Notes: generated by a model from the sequence alone, not told the origin. Shown: positions 32,736 to 45,100, numbered from the stretch's first letter. The stretch is 64,000 bases of DNA from Branchiostoma floridae (GCF_000003815.2 NC_049981.1:1480481-1544480); one strand, 5' to 3'. Numbers and translations are program-made.

Positions 32736-34189
32736 CACACGCCTCGCCACTGGCACCTTCAAATCGCTGGCGATACTGACAGCGCACAGGACCAGTCTGA
32801 CATCTGCTTATAGCTATCTATTGAACAGAACCGTAGTTATCTACATACAGCAGGTTCTGATAACTCAGTGTATACATAATCTCGTCCATTAAATGTAACA
32901 TGCATTGGCATAATACCGGTCATAAGCCTTATACCGGTCGATTAAAAATAGTGGAACTTAAAGAGATCTACACATGCAACAATAGTTATTTCTGAGGTAT
33001 GCACACTTCAGACATCTAGGTGTCCAATACATCATTTACAAAGCATCGATAACAATGCATTCGAAGACAACAAGGCCAAAAGTTTTCAGGTCATTTTCCG
33101 GGCAGGCGAGCTCGTCGTGGGACAAACACACTGTCACGTTCATCGTCAGATTTGTAGATAATAATCACATGTGCTCACGGCACAAGACGAGCATGATTCA
33201 ACAGCAATCTTGAATTTCTTTTGGTGACCTACAACTCGTGTAAAAGTGTGAGGAACCGTTGCATTATCGCCCGGATCTACGGCTGAATGGGTCAAATTGA
33301 ACGTACGCCGCCATTTTCCCGCCATTTTTAATGCTACGGCCAGCAGTAAAGTTTTTACGTCATAGCGGTTGTGACGGACCAAAATTAAATGAAAATTCGT
33401 GTCAGTATACGCCCATTTTCTCATGACTTTTTGTATGCTCATGCAGATTTTTGTTTTGTGCAACTACTAACAGGAAAGAAAGGAACAACAGAGGATGTAT
33501 AAATGTACATAGCGGCAGTTAATTGTGCCGTGTTTCGTTCGGCCGGTATAGTGCACCCCCTTCCAACCACGCGCCCGTTCTCCGTGCAATTCCGCGGTGT
33601 GTTCCAATTACGATATTATGTTTTTAGCAGGACCAGAGAGACAAAATAATTTACACAGAAGAAGTGGCAAAGGTAAGCTGTAACAGCAACATGTAACTGG
33701 AGAAAATGATGCGTTGATCATTTGCCAAATTAGCATTGCTTGAGAAATTGCAGTAAACCGACCGGTATTATGCCAATGGATGTTACAATTTGTCGCTAGT
33801 CTTTCCAACACAAAAACAACAATCTAGCGTTCCATACAAAGGACATTAAAGTTATTGCAGCTACCATAAACGTTATTGACTAGGCCAGTGCCCCTCGGTA
33901 CCGTAGGATCTGCTTGGAGATTAAAGTTTCTGCCGAAACTTGGTCTTGGTTGCAGAAGTTATATCTCACGTGCATATGCATAATGTTACATGGCAAACTA
34001 TTCCATGTACAGGTATATGGATATTTCGTGCCGTTTGCTTTGGTTGTATTTGCCTGTAATCTTCATATTCTGGCGTTGCGTGTCTTGTAACTGTGTGTGC
34101 TGTGTCATAAGACTGGTTGTAGTGTGGTATAAACAACAATGCCTACAACGGTGCCGTTTTATGTTCTAATTATCTGCAAGTTGTCGGTA
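32736..34189. other. No gene seen; one solo MITE end
   Basis: At about 33897-33926, ACCGTAGGATCTGCTTGGAG plus ATTA is a single terminus of the palindromic family at 38190-38341. Otherwise unannotated. Confidence 0.4.
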
Positions 34190-34445
34190 AACGTACTAGT
34201 CTCCAGCGTTTTGGAGGCAGTAGGAGCAGTGGGTTGTTATCCACTGTGCCCAGGGTATGGTATTGGAAGGTGGAGCCCATCTCTCTCCTTTCACTGCCTT
34301 TACCTCCCCAACTGAAGTCAGGTACCCGTTGTGTAGTGAGGAAAGTCTTTACATAAAGTGTCTTGATAAAGAACACAGCGCCTTTCTTGTCAGGAATCGA
34401 ACCAGCGACCTCTAGATATCTTGCCCACTATTCTAGCTACCCTTC
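34190..34445 (-). mobile_element. tRNA-derived SINE, fuller copy
   Basis: Read on the minus strand it has a tRNA-like head (GTAGCTAGAATAGTGGGCAA), a B box GGTTCGATTCC (34393-34403 complement), the central domain with GGGTACCTGACTTCAGTTGG, then AGATGGGCTCCACCTTCCAA and CAGTGGATAACAACCCAC. This is the best copy for defining the family also seen at 16808 and 21480. Confidence 0.75.
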
Positions 34446-34617
34446 CGTTCAATGCTACAAAGAAAGTAAGTCATCTGTAAGAAAAATAGAAGACAATGAA
34501 ACCCTTTCTGACCAAGACCCCATCACGCCCCCCTCCCCCTCGGGGGCTCGCGCCATCCTCCCCTAGTTCCTGTCAGCCGCAGACGACACTTGTACCCCGT
34601 CGTCCTCAAGATGCCTC

Positions 34618-34631
34618 GTCGCCATGGCAAC
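34618..34631. promoter_or_regulatory. RFX X-box-like site
   Basis: GTCGCCATGGCAAC, a near-palindromic match to GTNRCC-N2-RGYAAC, 34.6 kb into the window. Function is inference. Confidence 0.35.
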
Positions 34632-35390
34632 CGCCGAACAGCCCCTGGCCAAGTTCAATGCCTATATCTTGAGACACCGCAGCTGGGGATAAGGAGGGGA
34701 CCGTCCATATTTTCCCGGGACCGTCCATTCTACACTGGTCTTGAAAACTCTGGATGCTTTTGTTGTTGTCGCTGTTCTTCCTTTCCGCCACTTTCTTCTT
34801 ATTCCCATTATTCTATCATTCTATTCTTCTTACTTCGTTTCTATATATTAATTCTATGCATTTAGCTATTCAGTACGTACGGTCAGGGCTGACCAACTAG
34901 CCTGTTGTATCTATTACAAACAAGCAAAGGGTTAGCCCTGCTGACGGAAACAGTACGCATGGAATTTGACATGGACAGAGCAACTATCAACTTAACAACA
35001 ACGCTTGCTTCGTTTTCATTTCATCTTCTTGCTTTTCTTCTTACGTTTTGTCAAGTTCTTGATACATTTTTCGCTCTCCCTTTTCAGTTCTTATCTCTCA
35101 TTCTCCTTTATCTATTTCTTCGCCTGCCAGCAATTTCAAGAACACTTGACAACGTCTTCCGAAAAGTACGCAGACATACAGTCATACTGATAATCTCGGC
35201 TTGCACTCGGACGTTGAAAATCACCAAGAGGTGTTTTCGGACGGGGGAAATATAATCCCGACACTTTGTAGTGGGTGTAGTTCGTATCTCTTGTCATTTA
35301 GCTCCAGTTATCTGATGTTTTTTGACAGTCCGTTTCAAGTTGATGATTCTGTTTTGCCATTCTGCGTCAATGGTGTATATTTGTGTAGAG
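34632..35390. other. No gene seen
   Basis: CT-rich stretch (34790-35130) producing long hydrophobic frames without other support. Confidence 0.4.
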
Positions 35391-35672
35391 ATATGGGCGA
35401 GAGTGCAAATGGACAAGGCGGTAATTTTTGGACAGAAAAAAATGACGTATTTGCATTTATCCAACGATAGTGTGATTTTGTATCTCTTAACTGTATCTAC
35501 ATGTATTTAACATGTCTTGTTTGGACCTCTACTTTGCCCTGTGTGACAAAAATGTGGAATAGATGTCTTCATTCAATTAAAGGCGAGATACGAGTATGGA
35601 CGAGAGTGCACAGGACACAGTAGTAATTTTTGCACAGAAAAACTGACGCGGCCGAATCTATCCAACGATAGT
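35391..35672 (+). repeat. Diverged duplication abutting a gap
   Basis: GAGAGTGCAAATGGACAAGG, AATTTTTGGACAGAAAAA, ATCCAACGATAGT (35398-35471) recurs as GAGAGTGCACAGGACACAGT, AATTTTTGCACAGAAAAA, ATCCAACGATAGT (35599-35672). The second copy runs straight into the N run. Confidence 0.75.
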
Positions 35673-36193
35673 NNNNNNNNNNNNNNNNNNNNNNNNNNNN
35701 NNNNNNNNNNNNNNNNNNNNNNNNNNNNNNNNNNNNNNNNNNNNNNNNNNNNNNNNNNNNNNNNNNNNNNNNNNNNNNNNNNNNNNNNNNNNNNNNNNNN
35801 NNNNNNNNNNNNNNNNNNNNNNNNNNNNNNNNNNNNNNNNNNNNNNNNNNNNNNNNNNNNNNNNNNNNNNNNNNNNNNNNNNNNNNNNNNNNNNNNNNNN
35901 NNNNNNNNNNNNNNNNNNNNNNNNNNNNNNNNNNNNNNNNNNNNNNNNNNNNNNNNNNNNNNNNNNNNNNNNNNNNNNNNNNNNNNNNNNNNNNNNNNNN
36001 NNNNNNNNNNNNNNNNNNNNNNNNNNNNNNNNNNNNNNNNNNNNNNNNNNNNNNNNNNNNNNNNNNNNNNNNNNNNNNNNNNNNNNNNNNNNNNNNNNNN
36101 NNNNNNNNNNNNNNNNNNNNNNNNNNNNNNNNNNNNNNNNNNNNNNNNNNNNNNNNNNNNNNNNNNNNNNNNNNNNNNNNNNNNNNNNNNNNN
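35673..36193. other. Assembly gap (521 N)
   Basis: Run of N next to a local duplication. Confidence 1.
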
Positions 36194-36706
36194 TTCCCTG
36201 CTACAGACCAAAGGCTATCAGTTATCGCTGACACGTTATTTACATTCCACAATGTTCAACAAAACGGCACCGAGAATGCAAACAAATACGTGCAGATAAG
36301 ATAGGAGAAAGGAGGCTAGGGCTTCCTAGTATTTCCGGGGTTTGCAAATCTTACAAAAGTTGATAAAATCTGTCATGTCGTGGGTGGCATAGAGGCTACA
36401 TTGTTAGGAGGGAAAACCCGGAAAGCTAGAGGAACCAGACAAAACTAGCCGTCAACATTCGCGTAATAAAATCATTTATAGATTTCAAATTTTTTCTTGG
36501 ACTACCAATCTTTACCTTTGCTTTGTTGGAATTAAACCTAACAAACACAAAAATTGTTAACGGTCGAGAAAACTTTCGGTTGTTTCTTGTCCGTGACGAT
36601 TTCGACACAAGGTGCCCATGACAACTTTGATTGGCAGGTGAAAGGGACGATCGTCGACGTCAGATCCTGAGTGCAAATCCGGCTAATCAAAGAGACAGCT
36701 ACACTG

Positions 36707-36801
36707 AGCACCGTCCTTCGTAGTAGCCAATGGTTCAATCTTTTCGCTTGCTATTAACCACGAAACGATTGAGCCAGTGGTTACTACAGAGGATGGCACC
36801 C
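36707..36801. repeat. Imperfect palindrome (possible MITE)
   Basis: CACCGTCCTTCGTAGTAGCC, AATGGTTCAATCTTTTCG pairs with the segment ending GGTTACTACAGAGGATGGCA. About 38-bp arms. A CCTCTACCAGGGC motif 90 bp further on resembles the termini at 38428-38548. Confidence 0.6.
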
Positions 36802-38180
36802 AGGCTAAAACATAGTTTGATAGCCGAATTTCAATCTCGTATCTGTGGAGAGGACAAACTAGCAGCTCGGATACCAGTCTATGAAAACAGCCTCTACCAG
36901 GGCCCACGGGTCGCTTGTGACGGAAAAACTTTGCCCTATATCCTTGCCGTTGGTTGGTTGGTTCTCTTTGAAAATTATAGTACACAATTTAACCGTTTGA
37001 CGAATGTGACATCCTCATTTGTTTATCATTGAGATTTTATCAAAACCTCCCTTTTCATTCATTTTTTTCTTCGTTCTGTTCATCTCTTGGCCTATCTACT
37101 ACTTCTTGACCCGCAGATCTATAAGAATCCATCAATCCTAATCAAAGCTGCCTGCCAGTTTTTACAACAGGCCCTTACAGGAAAATAAAGCAGCTCCTAG
37201 CGTAGAACCGACCTCGAATCAATTCCAGAAATTGCCCCGCCGAACAAAAGAGGTCCGACCCATCAATTTACACGCAAAGGCCAATTGCTTGCAGTTGGCA
37301 TTTTCTAAATCCAGGGTTTCCACTCAGACAACCCGCATGGCTATAGAAGTGTAGCGATCTCTTTTGCATAATTGATGGGTCCATTCTGAGCATGACAGGC
37401 GGACAGGTGTATACCCAGGGCCGCCACAATGTAACAACAATGTAGCGGTCTGCAGGGCTATCATTTATTCATCACGACTCAGAAAGTGGCGGGAAATTGA
37501 TACATCAGTGACGCCGCCTCACAAATCCCTATCTTGTAACAATGTGCGTGGCGGATCGATACATATTACTCCGGTACATTTGTGGCTGTGACAATATAGG
37601 GCGGGATCATTATAGGTTTGATACGGCGACATGAAGGGGCAATTTTGGCGGGAAATGCGCGGAGGTTTGATGACAGACCTCCACGACACTAGAGCCGACT
37701 TCGTTAAAATTCAATCTGCAACTCAATTGGGATTGCAAGGGGAGCGTGTCTAAATCAGGATGCCTACGCTTCAAGAAGTCGATATTCTTTTCGTTTCAGT
37801 TCAATGAAGAATGGACCCATGCAATGTTGCTTTCTTCCAATGAAATTCTAATTTTTACCACGAAAAAAGCTGCTAGACCATTGTCGACTTCACCGTGAAG
37901 ATAAACTTTTAGATGACCAGGGCGTCGCCTAGCAACTGCTACCATGGTAACGTCCCCACATATACCTTAATTCAATAGTCCAAAAGCCGGTCCAAGTTCA
38001 GGACCGGACCACTATAAACAGCGGGGGTGTACACTTGGTACTGTTTGATTGACTTTAGTACGAATTCGAAGGTAAAGATGAATGGAACACCTGTAGGATT
38101 ATACATGTAGGAAACGTTGGTTACATTCTCCGGGAGTTTGGTATTGGTAACCCTCGACAGCAGAAATCTTGGTCGGGTGT
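36802..38180. other. No gene; E2F-like and X-box-like sites
   Basis: The stretch holds GTGGCGGGAAATT (37496-37508) and TTTTGGCGGGAAATG (37643-37657), both close to the E2F consensus TTTSSCGC, and GCTACCATGGTAAC (37938-37951), an X-box-like palindrome. It could be regulatory DNA; no transcript is visible. Confidence 0.3.
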
Positions 38181-38350
38181 TTCTTTTCGTAATCTGCAAA
38201 CAGATCCTACGGTGCCATAAGATAGTATAAAAGCTGGCAAAGGAGTATAGCCGGCCAAAGGGAGTCGGCGGACATCCACACCGGCTTCACTCCTCTGACA
38301 GTTTTTGATACTACGCTACCGTAGGATCTCCTTGGAGGTTATTATTTTCG
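38181..38350. mobile_element. Palindromic MITE, 9-bp duplication (8 of 9)
   Basis: 38190-38341: ends TAATCTGCAAACAGATCCTA and, reversed, TAACCTCCAAGGAGATCCTA. Flanks TTCTTTTCG (38181-38189) and TTATTTTCG (38342-38350). Related to the elements at 20279 and 30656. Confidence 0.8.
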
Positions 38351-38427
38351 TCATGTATTTCCTTTGATATTCCATAACCACTCTGATGATTATTGCTGAC
38401 TAAAGCGAAAAGACTCCAGGCTAGTTC

Positions 38428-38548
38428 TAGCCTCTACCAGGCTCTACATGTCGCTTGAAAATGGTATGAATTGGCCAAATAGATAACACACCAGAGGAGC
38501 TAGCTTGATTTTTTTCCAGCGATATGTTGGGCCTGGTAGAGGCTATCC
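38428..38548. repeat. Inverted-repeat element with short arms
   Basis: TAGCCTCTACCAGGC and GCCTGGTAGAGGCTA frame about 120 bp. A small MITE is likely; no target duplication seen. Confidence 0.55.
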
Positions 38549-38932
38549 ATGCCAGATTTTATTTGGGTTTACAGTGATTTACTGCATTTAGTGCTTGTCG
38601 GCTGCCAGAAAACAGGTAGCTGTCAGAATTACATATACAAACAGAGCACCATGAGCCTGAATACAGTGATAAAGCCTGCTTTGGACGTGAAAACTGGGCA
38701 GCCAAATTTCTAGCCTTTTATACAGGCCTTCTGGTGGCTGGCGTTTTTCTATTTCAGTACTAGTATTTATTTTCATGCCTCCAAGCAGATCTGAGCAATC
38801 TTTATTTGCCCCAGCAGTTGTTCTAGATACTAGCCACGTGTAGCTATATGGCTAGCTCCAATAGAGATATCAGTTGGAGATGAGCTTTCTATGCCGTTTT
38901 TTTTTCCTTGCGAAGCTTGAGCGGTACAACTA

Positions 38933-39116
38933 GTCTCCTTCGCAGACTTCTAGCAGCCCTGGCTTTTATTTTTCTGTACTGTGGGAGCACTTATTAGGAA
39001 TTTTCCACATGGGCTCTCTTGGCATTAGAGAACCATATAGTCAATGTTCAAAATCGCAAATCAGCGTTCCTGCAAAAAGGCAAAGCTAGCCCTGCTAGAA
39101 GTCTGCAAAGGAGGCT
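38933..39116. mobile_element. Foldback element
   Basis: The left arm CTCCTTCGCAGACTTCTAGC, AGCCCTGGCTTT pairs with the right arm ending GCTAGAAGTCTGCAAAGGAG. The centre carries CATGGGCTCTCTTGGC. A related foldback is at 39681-39900. Confidence 0.65.
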
Positions 39117-39680
39117 ACTCTACACCAACCTCCTTCCCCTGCTGGCCACCCGGAAAGCCTGAAGGAGGCTACCAATTTCCGGTGCCAGCCCGGAGCCTTG
39201 GTACTCTCATTCACACCGTACCAACACCCTGCGGCGTGCGCCTGCCACCTGTCACGGACCTACCACTTACGCGGCGAACAGGGGGTGTTTTCTGGAGTGA
39301 TTTACGTTCATCAACTTCAATGAATATTTCCAGCGACCCATGGAGTCTGGTTGAGCTTATACTTATCTCCAATCATATGTGTGGATTTGGCTTCTTTGGT
39401 ACGTCTTTTTGTGCGTTTTTACTGAAAAATTGTAGAAGCTGACCAAAATAAGATCGAGGACGTAGACATCATAGGATCTAGGAACATCCATTTGTCCAGG
39501 CTATCATTTGTTTCCTTCCCGACGTCTGCTTGAGTGTCCATCCTCGGTTTGTCAAAACGCCGGAACCCCCGTGAGGCTTTCCGGCCTAACTTAGCGGGTT
39601 TTCCTTCCTTCGTACCCGGGTAACCTAGCCTTCACACCGGGTCCCTTCGCAGGCTTTTTTCAGTATTTCGGTAGCCTCCT

Positions 39681-39900
39681 TTACAGACTTCTAGAGCGCC
39701 AGTGTTTATTTTTTGGGAGCCCTGATTCGCGATTTTTAACATGGGCCAAGGTTCTCTATGCCCGGGATAGGGAGTTTCGCCGAACCTCCATTCCCAGTTG
39801 GACAGTATGACCACTAGCCCGTGTTGAAAATCGCGAATCAGTGCTCGCAAAAGATAAAGAAGATAAATGCAAAAGCTCCAGAAGTCTGCAAATGAGACTA
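39681..39900. mobile_element. Foldback element, related to 38933-39116
   Basis: AGCCTCCTTTACAGACTTCT, then CCCTGATTCGCGATTTTTAACATGGGC, pairs with GCCCGTGTTGAAAATCGCGA and AGAAGTCTGCAAATGAG at the right. Same terminal word family as the preceding foldback. Confidence 0.65.
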
Positions 39901-40338
39901 ACTTCAGTCCGTGTTTTCATATTTCCCCTTATTTCCAAGCAGATGTAGTGTCTGGTTCGTGTTTTTGCAGTATCTCGTGCGCCTTTCATTCGTTTTTCAT
40001 ATGACAGGCTTAGTCGCCTTGGAGGGACAACTGTAAACACTAGGAAGACTAGATTCTAGAAAGACACGAAAATACAGCGAAATACAGATAAAGAAATAAG
40101 CCTACTTGGAAATTAATTTCTGTTTTCTCTGATGATACAATGTACACTTCGTATAATCCGCCGCCATCCTCAGTGGCTATCATTTTGTATTCTCCAAGTA
40201 GAGCTTTCGCTCGGGGCTATAGCTACTACTGACTGTGATTTCTTGCGTTTGCCTCCATGGCCTCTGTCAACACAAACGAAAGAAATCGCTTCCTCTGTTA
40301 GATACTAGTGCCCCCACCCCCGACCGAAGCCTCTGCTT

Positions 40339-40642
40339 GAAGAAGAGTAGCCTGGATACCATACCCCAACCTCAAAAATATATTTTGAGTTGCCTGCACG
40401 ATAGATACTTGAGATCGGGCTGGGGTTTGGTAATACCCCCTTCACATTAGGCGCGATTCGATCGGACGATGAGTCTGCGAGCTCTAAATTACGAGGAGGC
40501 ATGACCCTGACGGGAAGGGGGAACTCAGCCATTTCTTCGTCGGCATCAGGGTCATGCCTCCTCGTAAATTAGAGCTCGCAGGCTCGTCGTCCGATCGAAT
40601 CGCGCCTAATGTGAAGGGGGTATAACCAGGCTAGAAGAAGAG
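40339..40642. mobile_element. Short Mutator-like MITE (TAGCCTGG family) with nested element
   Basis: Ends TAGCCTGGATACCATACCCC (40348) and AACCAGGCTA (40633), flanked by the perfect 9-bp repeat GAAGAAGAG (40339-40347, 40634-40642). The right inverted repeat is split by the element at 40434-40622. The homologue at 18292-18888 shows the unbroken end. Confidence 0.9.
40431..40625. mobile_element. Palindromic PIF/Harbinger-like MITE with TAA duplication
   Basis: 40434-40622 (189 bp): arms of about 80 bp starting TACCCCCTTCACATTAGGCG, then CGATTCGATCGGACGA and GCGAGCTCTAAATTACGAGG. It is flanked by TAA on both sides (40431-40433, 40623-40625), as expected for the TWA target of PIF/Harbinger. Removing it and one TAA restores the end of the host element. 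Confidence 0.9.
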
Positions 40643-41410
40643 TGGCTATCTGTCACACCATCGCTTCCTCACACAGCGGAGACCAACCTTCCCGCCGAAT
40701 GGAATAATCAGCACAGGCTGTCAGATAAAACTATCTGTCGTCTGATCGAACTGTCAATCAGAAACCCAACCTTCCGCCTTGTCTCACGTTTCTTGTTTAC
40801 AACTGAAGCAAAACTGTTTGTAAACAGATGACCAAACGAAAAAAGGGGTGTTCTGTTTTAGATAAATCTCACTTTAATTCACGTATACCTGTGCGATACT
40901 GATATCTGATATTTGATCTCAAGTTACGGGTACAGTAAGTTACGAGTGAAATACGTAAAGATACATTCATACAGCCACTGACATAAGTGTTGATTTATGC
41001 AAACTAGTTCCAAACGTATCCAATTATAGTGAACATAAATCTAGTGTTAGTACTAAATTTCATCTGGTTTCGTTTACTTTAGTGGTGTATTCCAAAGTGG
41101 TACATGGAAATGCCTCTAGTAGGCACTAGCTACTTCGAGCTTCTTCATGTTCGCATAGCCTGATTAAATCTCGCTTATAGCAGCCCGCCAAACATCCGCC
41201 GGCCCACTATCATCCGCGGGGAGGGGCCAGTTAGAGCCCTGGACAGCGGAGTTTGTGTTACACAGACTAATGTTCGCATGACCAGTGACTTGATTATGTG
41301 ACCTTGATAACTACAGGCGTCACCATTTTGAACTTGATAGACTATGTTGTTGAATTCGAAGTTTAGTCTGTTGTTTTTAGCAAGGGTTCGGAACACAGAA
41401 ATTTAACGGT
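40643..41410. other. No gene seen
   Basis: Ordinary sequence; no supported coding or repeat feature. Confidence 0.4.
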
Positions 41411-41613
41411 AGTTCATCTTTATCCACATGGTACCCTATATCCGTTGGTTTTAAGAATTATGTATTTGCGGATATCTAGTCGACAGACATTGGTTTCAAA
41501 TTGCATTTTTCATAGCATTCCAGTGTAAAACAGCCGTTTGTCGACTTGATATCCCCAAATACTCTGATTTTACCTACAACGGATAAAGGTTACCCAGCGG
41601 ATAAAGGTGAACT
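41411..41613. mobile_element. MITE with AGTTCAYCTTTATCC termini
   Basis: AGTTCATCTTTATCCACATG, then ATATCCGTTG and GGATATCTAGTCGAC pair with GTCGACTTGATATCC, CAACGGATAAAGGTTACCCA and GGATAAAGGTGAACT. About 203 bp, near-complete foldback, about 500 bp upstream of the candidate first exon. Confidence 0.75.
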
Positions 41614-41629
41614 AGCTTATATATTGCTA

Positions 41630-42117
41630 TGGAGGACAATAGATTACTAGTGCGTACTCAGGTGTTGTCCACCCCCGCGCGGTGGTTGGACGGGTCCATG
41701 ACGTCAGAGTGTGCCTGTATGAGTGAAATCAGTGCAGCTCGTCAGTACAGTTGGGTTCAGCCTGGTGGTGTTACACCGCACATGGTTCTCATGCACGTAC
41801 GCACCGGCGTTCACACATACATAGAACCCTGCTCACACACACACACACATACACCTACACACACGCGCACGCACGCACGCTCACCTAAAGTCTGCTGACT
41901 CCGTCTCAGTCCCAACCGCCGTACCGTCTTGACTACAGGCTCGGTGACACACGCGCTCTCGCCCGAAGCACTTCCTGCCAGGCCCCGCTGCTGTGTTCTT
42001 GCCGACTCCCGGACTAAGTACGACCACCCGCTCCTTCCCGTCGGATTTCAACGGTAGCTCCTCGGCGGTACACGCACCTCGACCCGAAGGATTTTCGTAC
42101 TCGGCTCGGTGAACTGA
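41630..42117 (+). promoter_or_regulatory. Candidate promoter / 5' UTR region
   Basis: GC-richer than its surroundings, with a (CA)n/(GCAC)n microsatellite at 41837-41880 and CpG-rich sequence from 41886 to the ATG at 42118. No TATA box that I would defend. The assignment rests on position upstream of the candidate first exon. Confidence 0.35.
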
Positions 42118-42180
42118 ATGGCGACGGACACGGAGAGGAGAATGAGCTTGGAGTCCAGCTCCGGCATTATCGAAGAAGAG
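42118..42180 (+). CDS. Probable first coding exon of an unidentified gene
   Basis: ATG at 42118 with an in-frame TGA immediately upstream opens a 21-codon frame, MATDTERRMSLES continuing to IIEEE, ending in GAG/GTTAGT, a plausible donor in phase 0. The peptide is hydrophilic, acidic at its end, with no signal peptide or membrane segment, as in the N-terminus of a cytosolic or nuclear protein. No downstream exon in the remaining 21.8 kb can be joined with confidence, which would imply a very long first intron, common for developmental regulators. The gene cannot be named from 21 residues. The Kozak context is weak at -3 (T) with G at +4. Confidence 0.45.
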
Positions 42181-45100
42181 GTTAGTGGTCTGTCTTGTTT
42201 CTGTCTTCCCCCTGTGTGTGTATGTTTGTAATTTCGCGCCAGGGCCTCGGGTTTCCCTCCTACAAGCGCCCGTGTAGTGAAAGCACACATGTTAGGAATC
42301 TGAGCCGAGTTGTACATGTCCCCAACACACACACACTTTACAGAAACGCACCCCGCTCTACTCTCAAGTACCCCGCCTTTTGTGTTCTTATGTAGCGTAA
42401 ACTATCTCGTGTTACATGACTGTGTTAGGGAGGACATACTTTCACTCGCCGTGTAACAACACTACACGGATAACGTGTAGCAAAGTGTAACAATGTGGTA
42501 AAGAGAGAGAGAGAGGGATACATTTAGGTGTAGCAAAGTATAACATAAATTTTGAGACGATGACATGGTTACATGGGGTCGGCTCGTGTTACAACTACCT
42601 CGCTGGTGGTTGTGTTTGTGTTGTGTTGTAGTGATGTATCGTAGCGAATCGGTGTTGTATCGGTGTGAAAAGACGACAAATGTTGCGTATCGGTCGGGTG
42701 GAAGTTGGCAACATGTCGCGAGTCTCCCCGGTGTGACACTGTTGATGTAAATCCGACCACCAGGCAAGAGTTGTTAGTTTAGTCGGAGATACTAGTAAAT
42801 CCCTGCCTGTTGCTTCAAGCGGTGAACACAAAAACTCTCCCTCAAAATCCCTCCACACACAGCCATTAAATCCCTCTCTAAACCAGCTGGGAGCGACTTT
42901 CTTGTCCAGGTTTTTTCTTTCCTCGTTTGGGGACCAAAACAGTCGGTGTAACCTGCCCATGTTTGGACAAGGAAGGGCTGCGCTTTGTCAAATTGTGTCC
43001 GACGTAGTCTGGCCTGTAAACTACACTTAAACCACAACTTCCTGTCCTTCCAGTGCGATTTTTATCCCGCCCGAGGCTTGATTACCGCTAGCTTAGGAGG
43101 TAAAAACCGTTGTGTTGTCGTTTTGGAGGATTTTTTGGGTGTATTTCAGGTGTTTGTTGAGGTGAAAACGGCCGGTGTCACCCCCGGGTACGTACCTGTC
43201 AGTGTGGCCATTTGTCATGGCGACATGTCGGCCCGCTACATGTCAACTTTCACTTACGGTGCATCAACAAAGAAAGCAAGGCAACAGTCTTCCTACACAC
43301 ACACACAAACACGACCTAGAAACCTGTCTCCACAATCGATACAGAGTAAAAATGTGTTTTTCTTTCTCTCTCTCGCCATCTTTGCCACCATCACGACAAT
43401 AACAACAAAGGAGACCCCGCAGACAATTTTACGGTGATTCATAAATTTTGCAGGGCGCCTCCTCCCCTGCCCTTGTCCAAACAGACCGCCCTTTCTGTGT
43501 GCCATGTGCCGCTCTATAGCAGCTCAATAGGTGCAAAGTTCGGCACACAGGACCTTTTATAGCCTTCAATAGCGGGTTATTGTGTAGGAAAACAGCACAG
43601 GTCGCGTTTGTGTGTGTGTACACCCCGCCCTTCTTATGTTTACACGGCTAGTCCGACCCAAATCACACTTTGATAAGGTAGATATGAAGTCGTGGCCCTG
43701 GTTCGTGTGACGTGTGTTTTTTGAGGCGGATATTTTTTTCTTGTGGGAACGGGGTGATATTTTGGCGGGGTTCCCTTCTCGGGTAGTCTCCCCCAGGCTA
43801 TACGGCAATTAGCCCGATTCGCTCCGCTGAGCTAAACACACCGCGTACCGGCTGACAAGTTTTTACAACACCCAGAATCTTTCAGAGAATTTCTGTCCAA
43901 AAACTGCGCCGTTGTAGCAGAGATTCCTCTCAGATATGTGGATATAAGGGCTGTAGAAGCCTATACACGTTCATTGTTTCCAGTTTTGCAGTCTATAAAT
44001 GTTACATTAAAAAACACGTAGTTGGTAATTGTTTTGAACCGACCGACTTCTAGCTGATTTCTAGACCATTTCTGTTCAAAAGCTACACCAATATAGAAAA
44101 GTTTCCACCCAGAAATGTTGTATTGACCCTTGTAGAAGCCTGTACAAGCCGAAATGTTTCCGGTAAATGGTTCCTGTGTTCCTCAGATAGGCTCCAAAAA
44201 ACACGTTGTTGTCCGATAGGCGGCAGATCTGAGACGTAAAACCCACCCAGGAGACAAACCGTGTGGTATCCCTGTAACATCTCAGACTTACCAAGACATC
44301 TTGACCCCATATAACACCAGATTTTACGTCTCCAACTCAAGACACACTAGCTCAAATTGTTGTGCTACACACTGACTCAGTTTTTTAATAACCCACAATT
44401 GTATGGGTGCCTTCTGGACCCTTTCCAGACAAATTGCTACGTTGTAAATCACATTTCAGATGCAACTTTGTGGCAAATTACTGGCTCATTTGCCACAGAC
44501 CCGGGCTTAATTGGGTTAGTCAAGCATTAATTCTACAGGGAAGAGCTACAGTATCTAAACTCCACCCAAATCTACACCTCTGTATGGCTAATGCATGTAA
44601 TTTCCACCCGTCCACAAGGTAGTAATCTGAAACAAATCTACATGGAAAACACTCTAGAGCAACTACCTTGGGTGCTACGATGTTTGGGCTTGTTGTCAGA
44701 ATGCTTGTACCACTCAGAAATATTGAACCAAAAGCACTGATTAAAACACTGAAAAATATAGATGTAGAATAATCACAAAATTTGCATGTAAATCACCAAA
44801 GTCATCACTACCTCAGATGCTGCAATGTTTGCCTTGTGTTTGGAGTGTTTGTACCATTCCAGAATATTAGATTATAAACACCGATTGCATCATAACAAAA
44901 AAACTGATTATAACACTGAATTCAAAACACACTGATTTCTAGTAATGGTTAGCCAGTCTGCATTTAAAACCAAGGAGTTTTTATCACCAAGGAGTTTTTA
45001 TCAAGAAAACTCATTTGTAAAACTGAAACAATCCAACTCCTAGTCATTGCTGAGGGCACTATGGTATTCAGATTGTTTCTGACATGCTTGTATCAAAATA

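Noticed and set aside
31660-32813. Several frames of more than 300 codons on both strands
   Set aside because: They consist of N-run placeholder residues; the same applies at 14078-14416, 20813-21100 and 35569-36252.
39044-39442. 132-codon + frame
   Set aside because: It begins in a foldback element arm and has no motif; repeat-derived.
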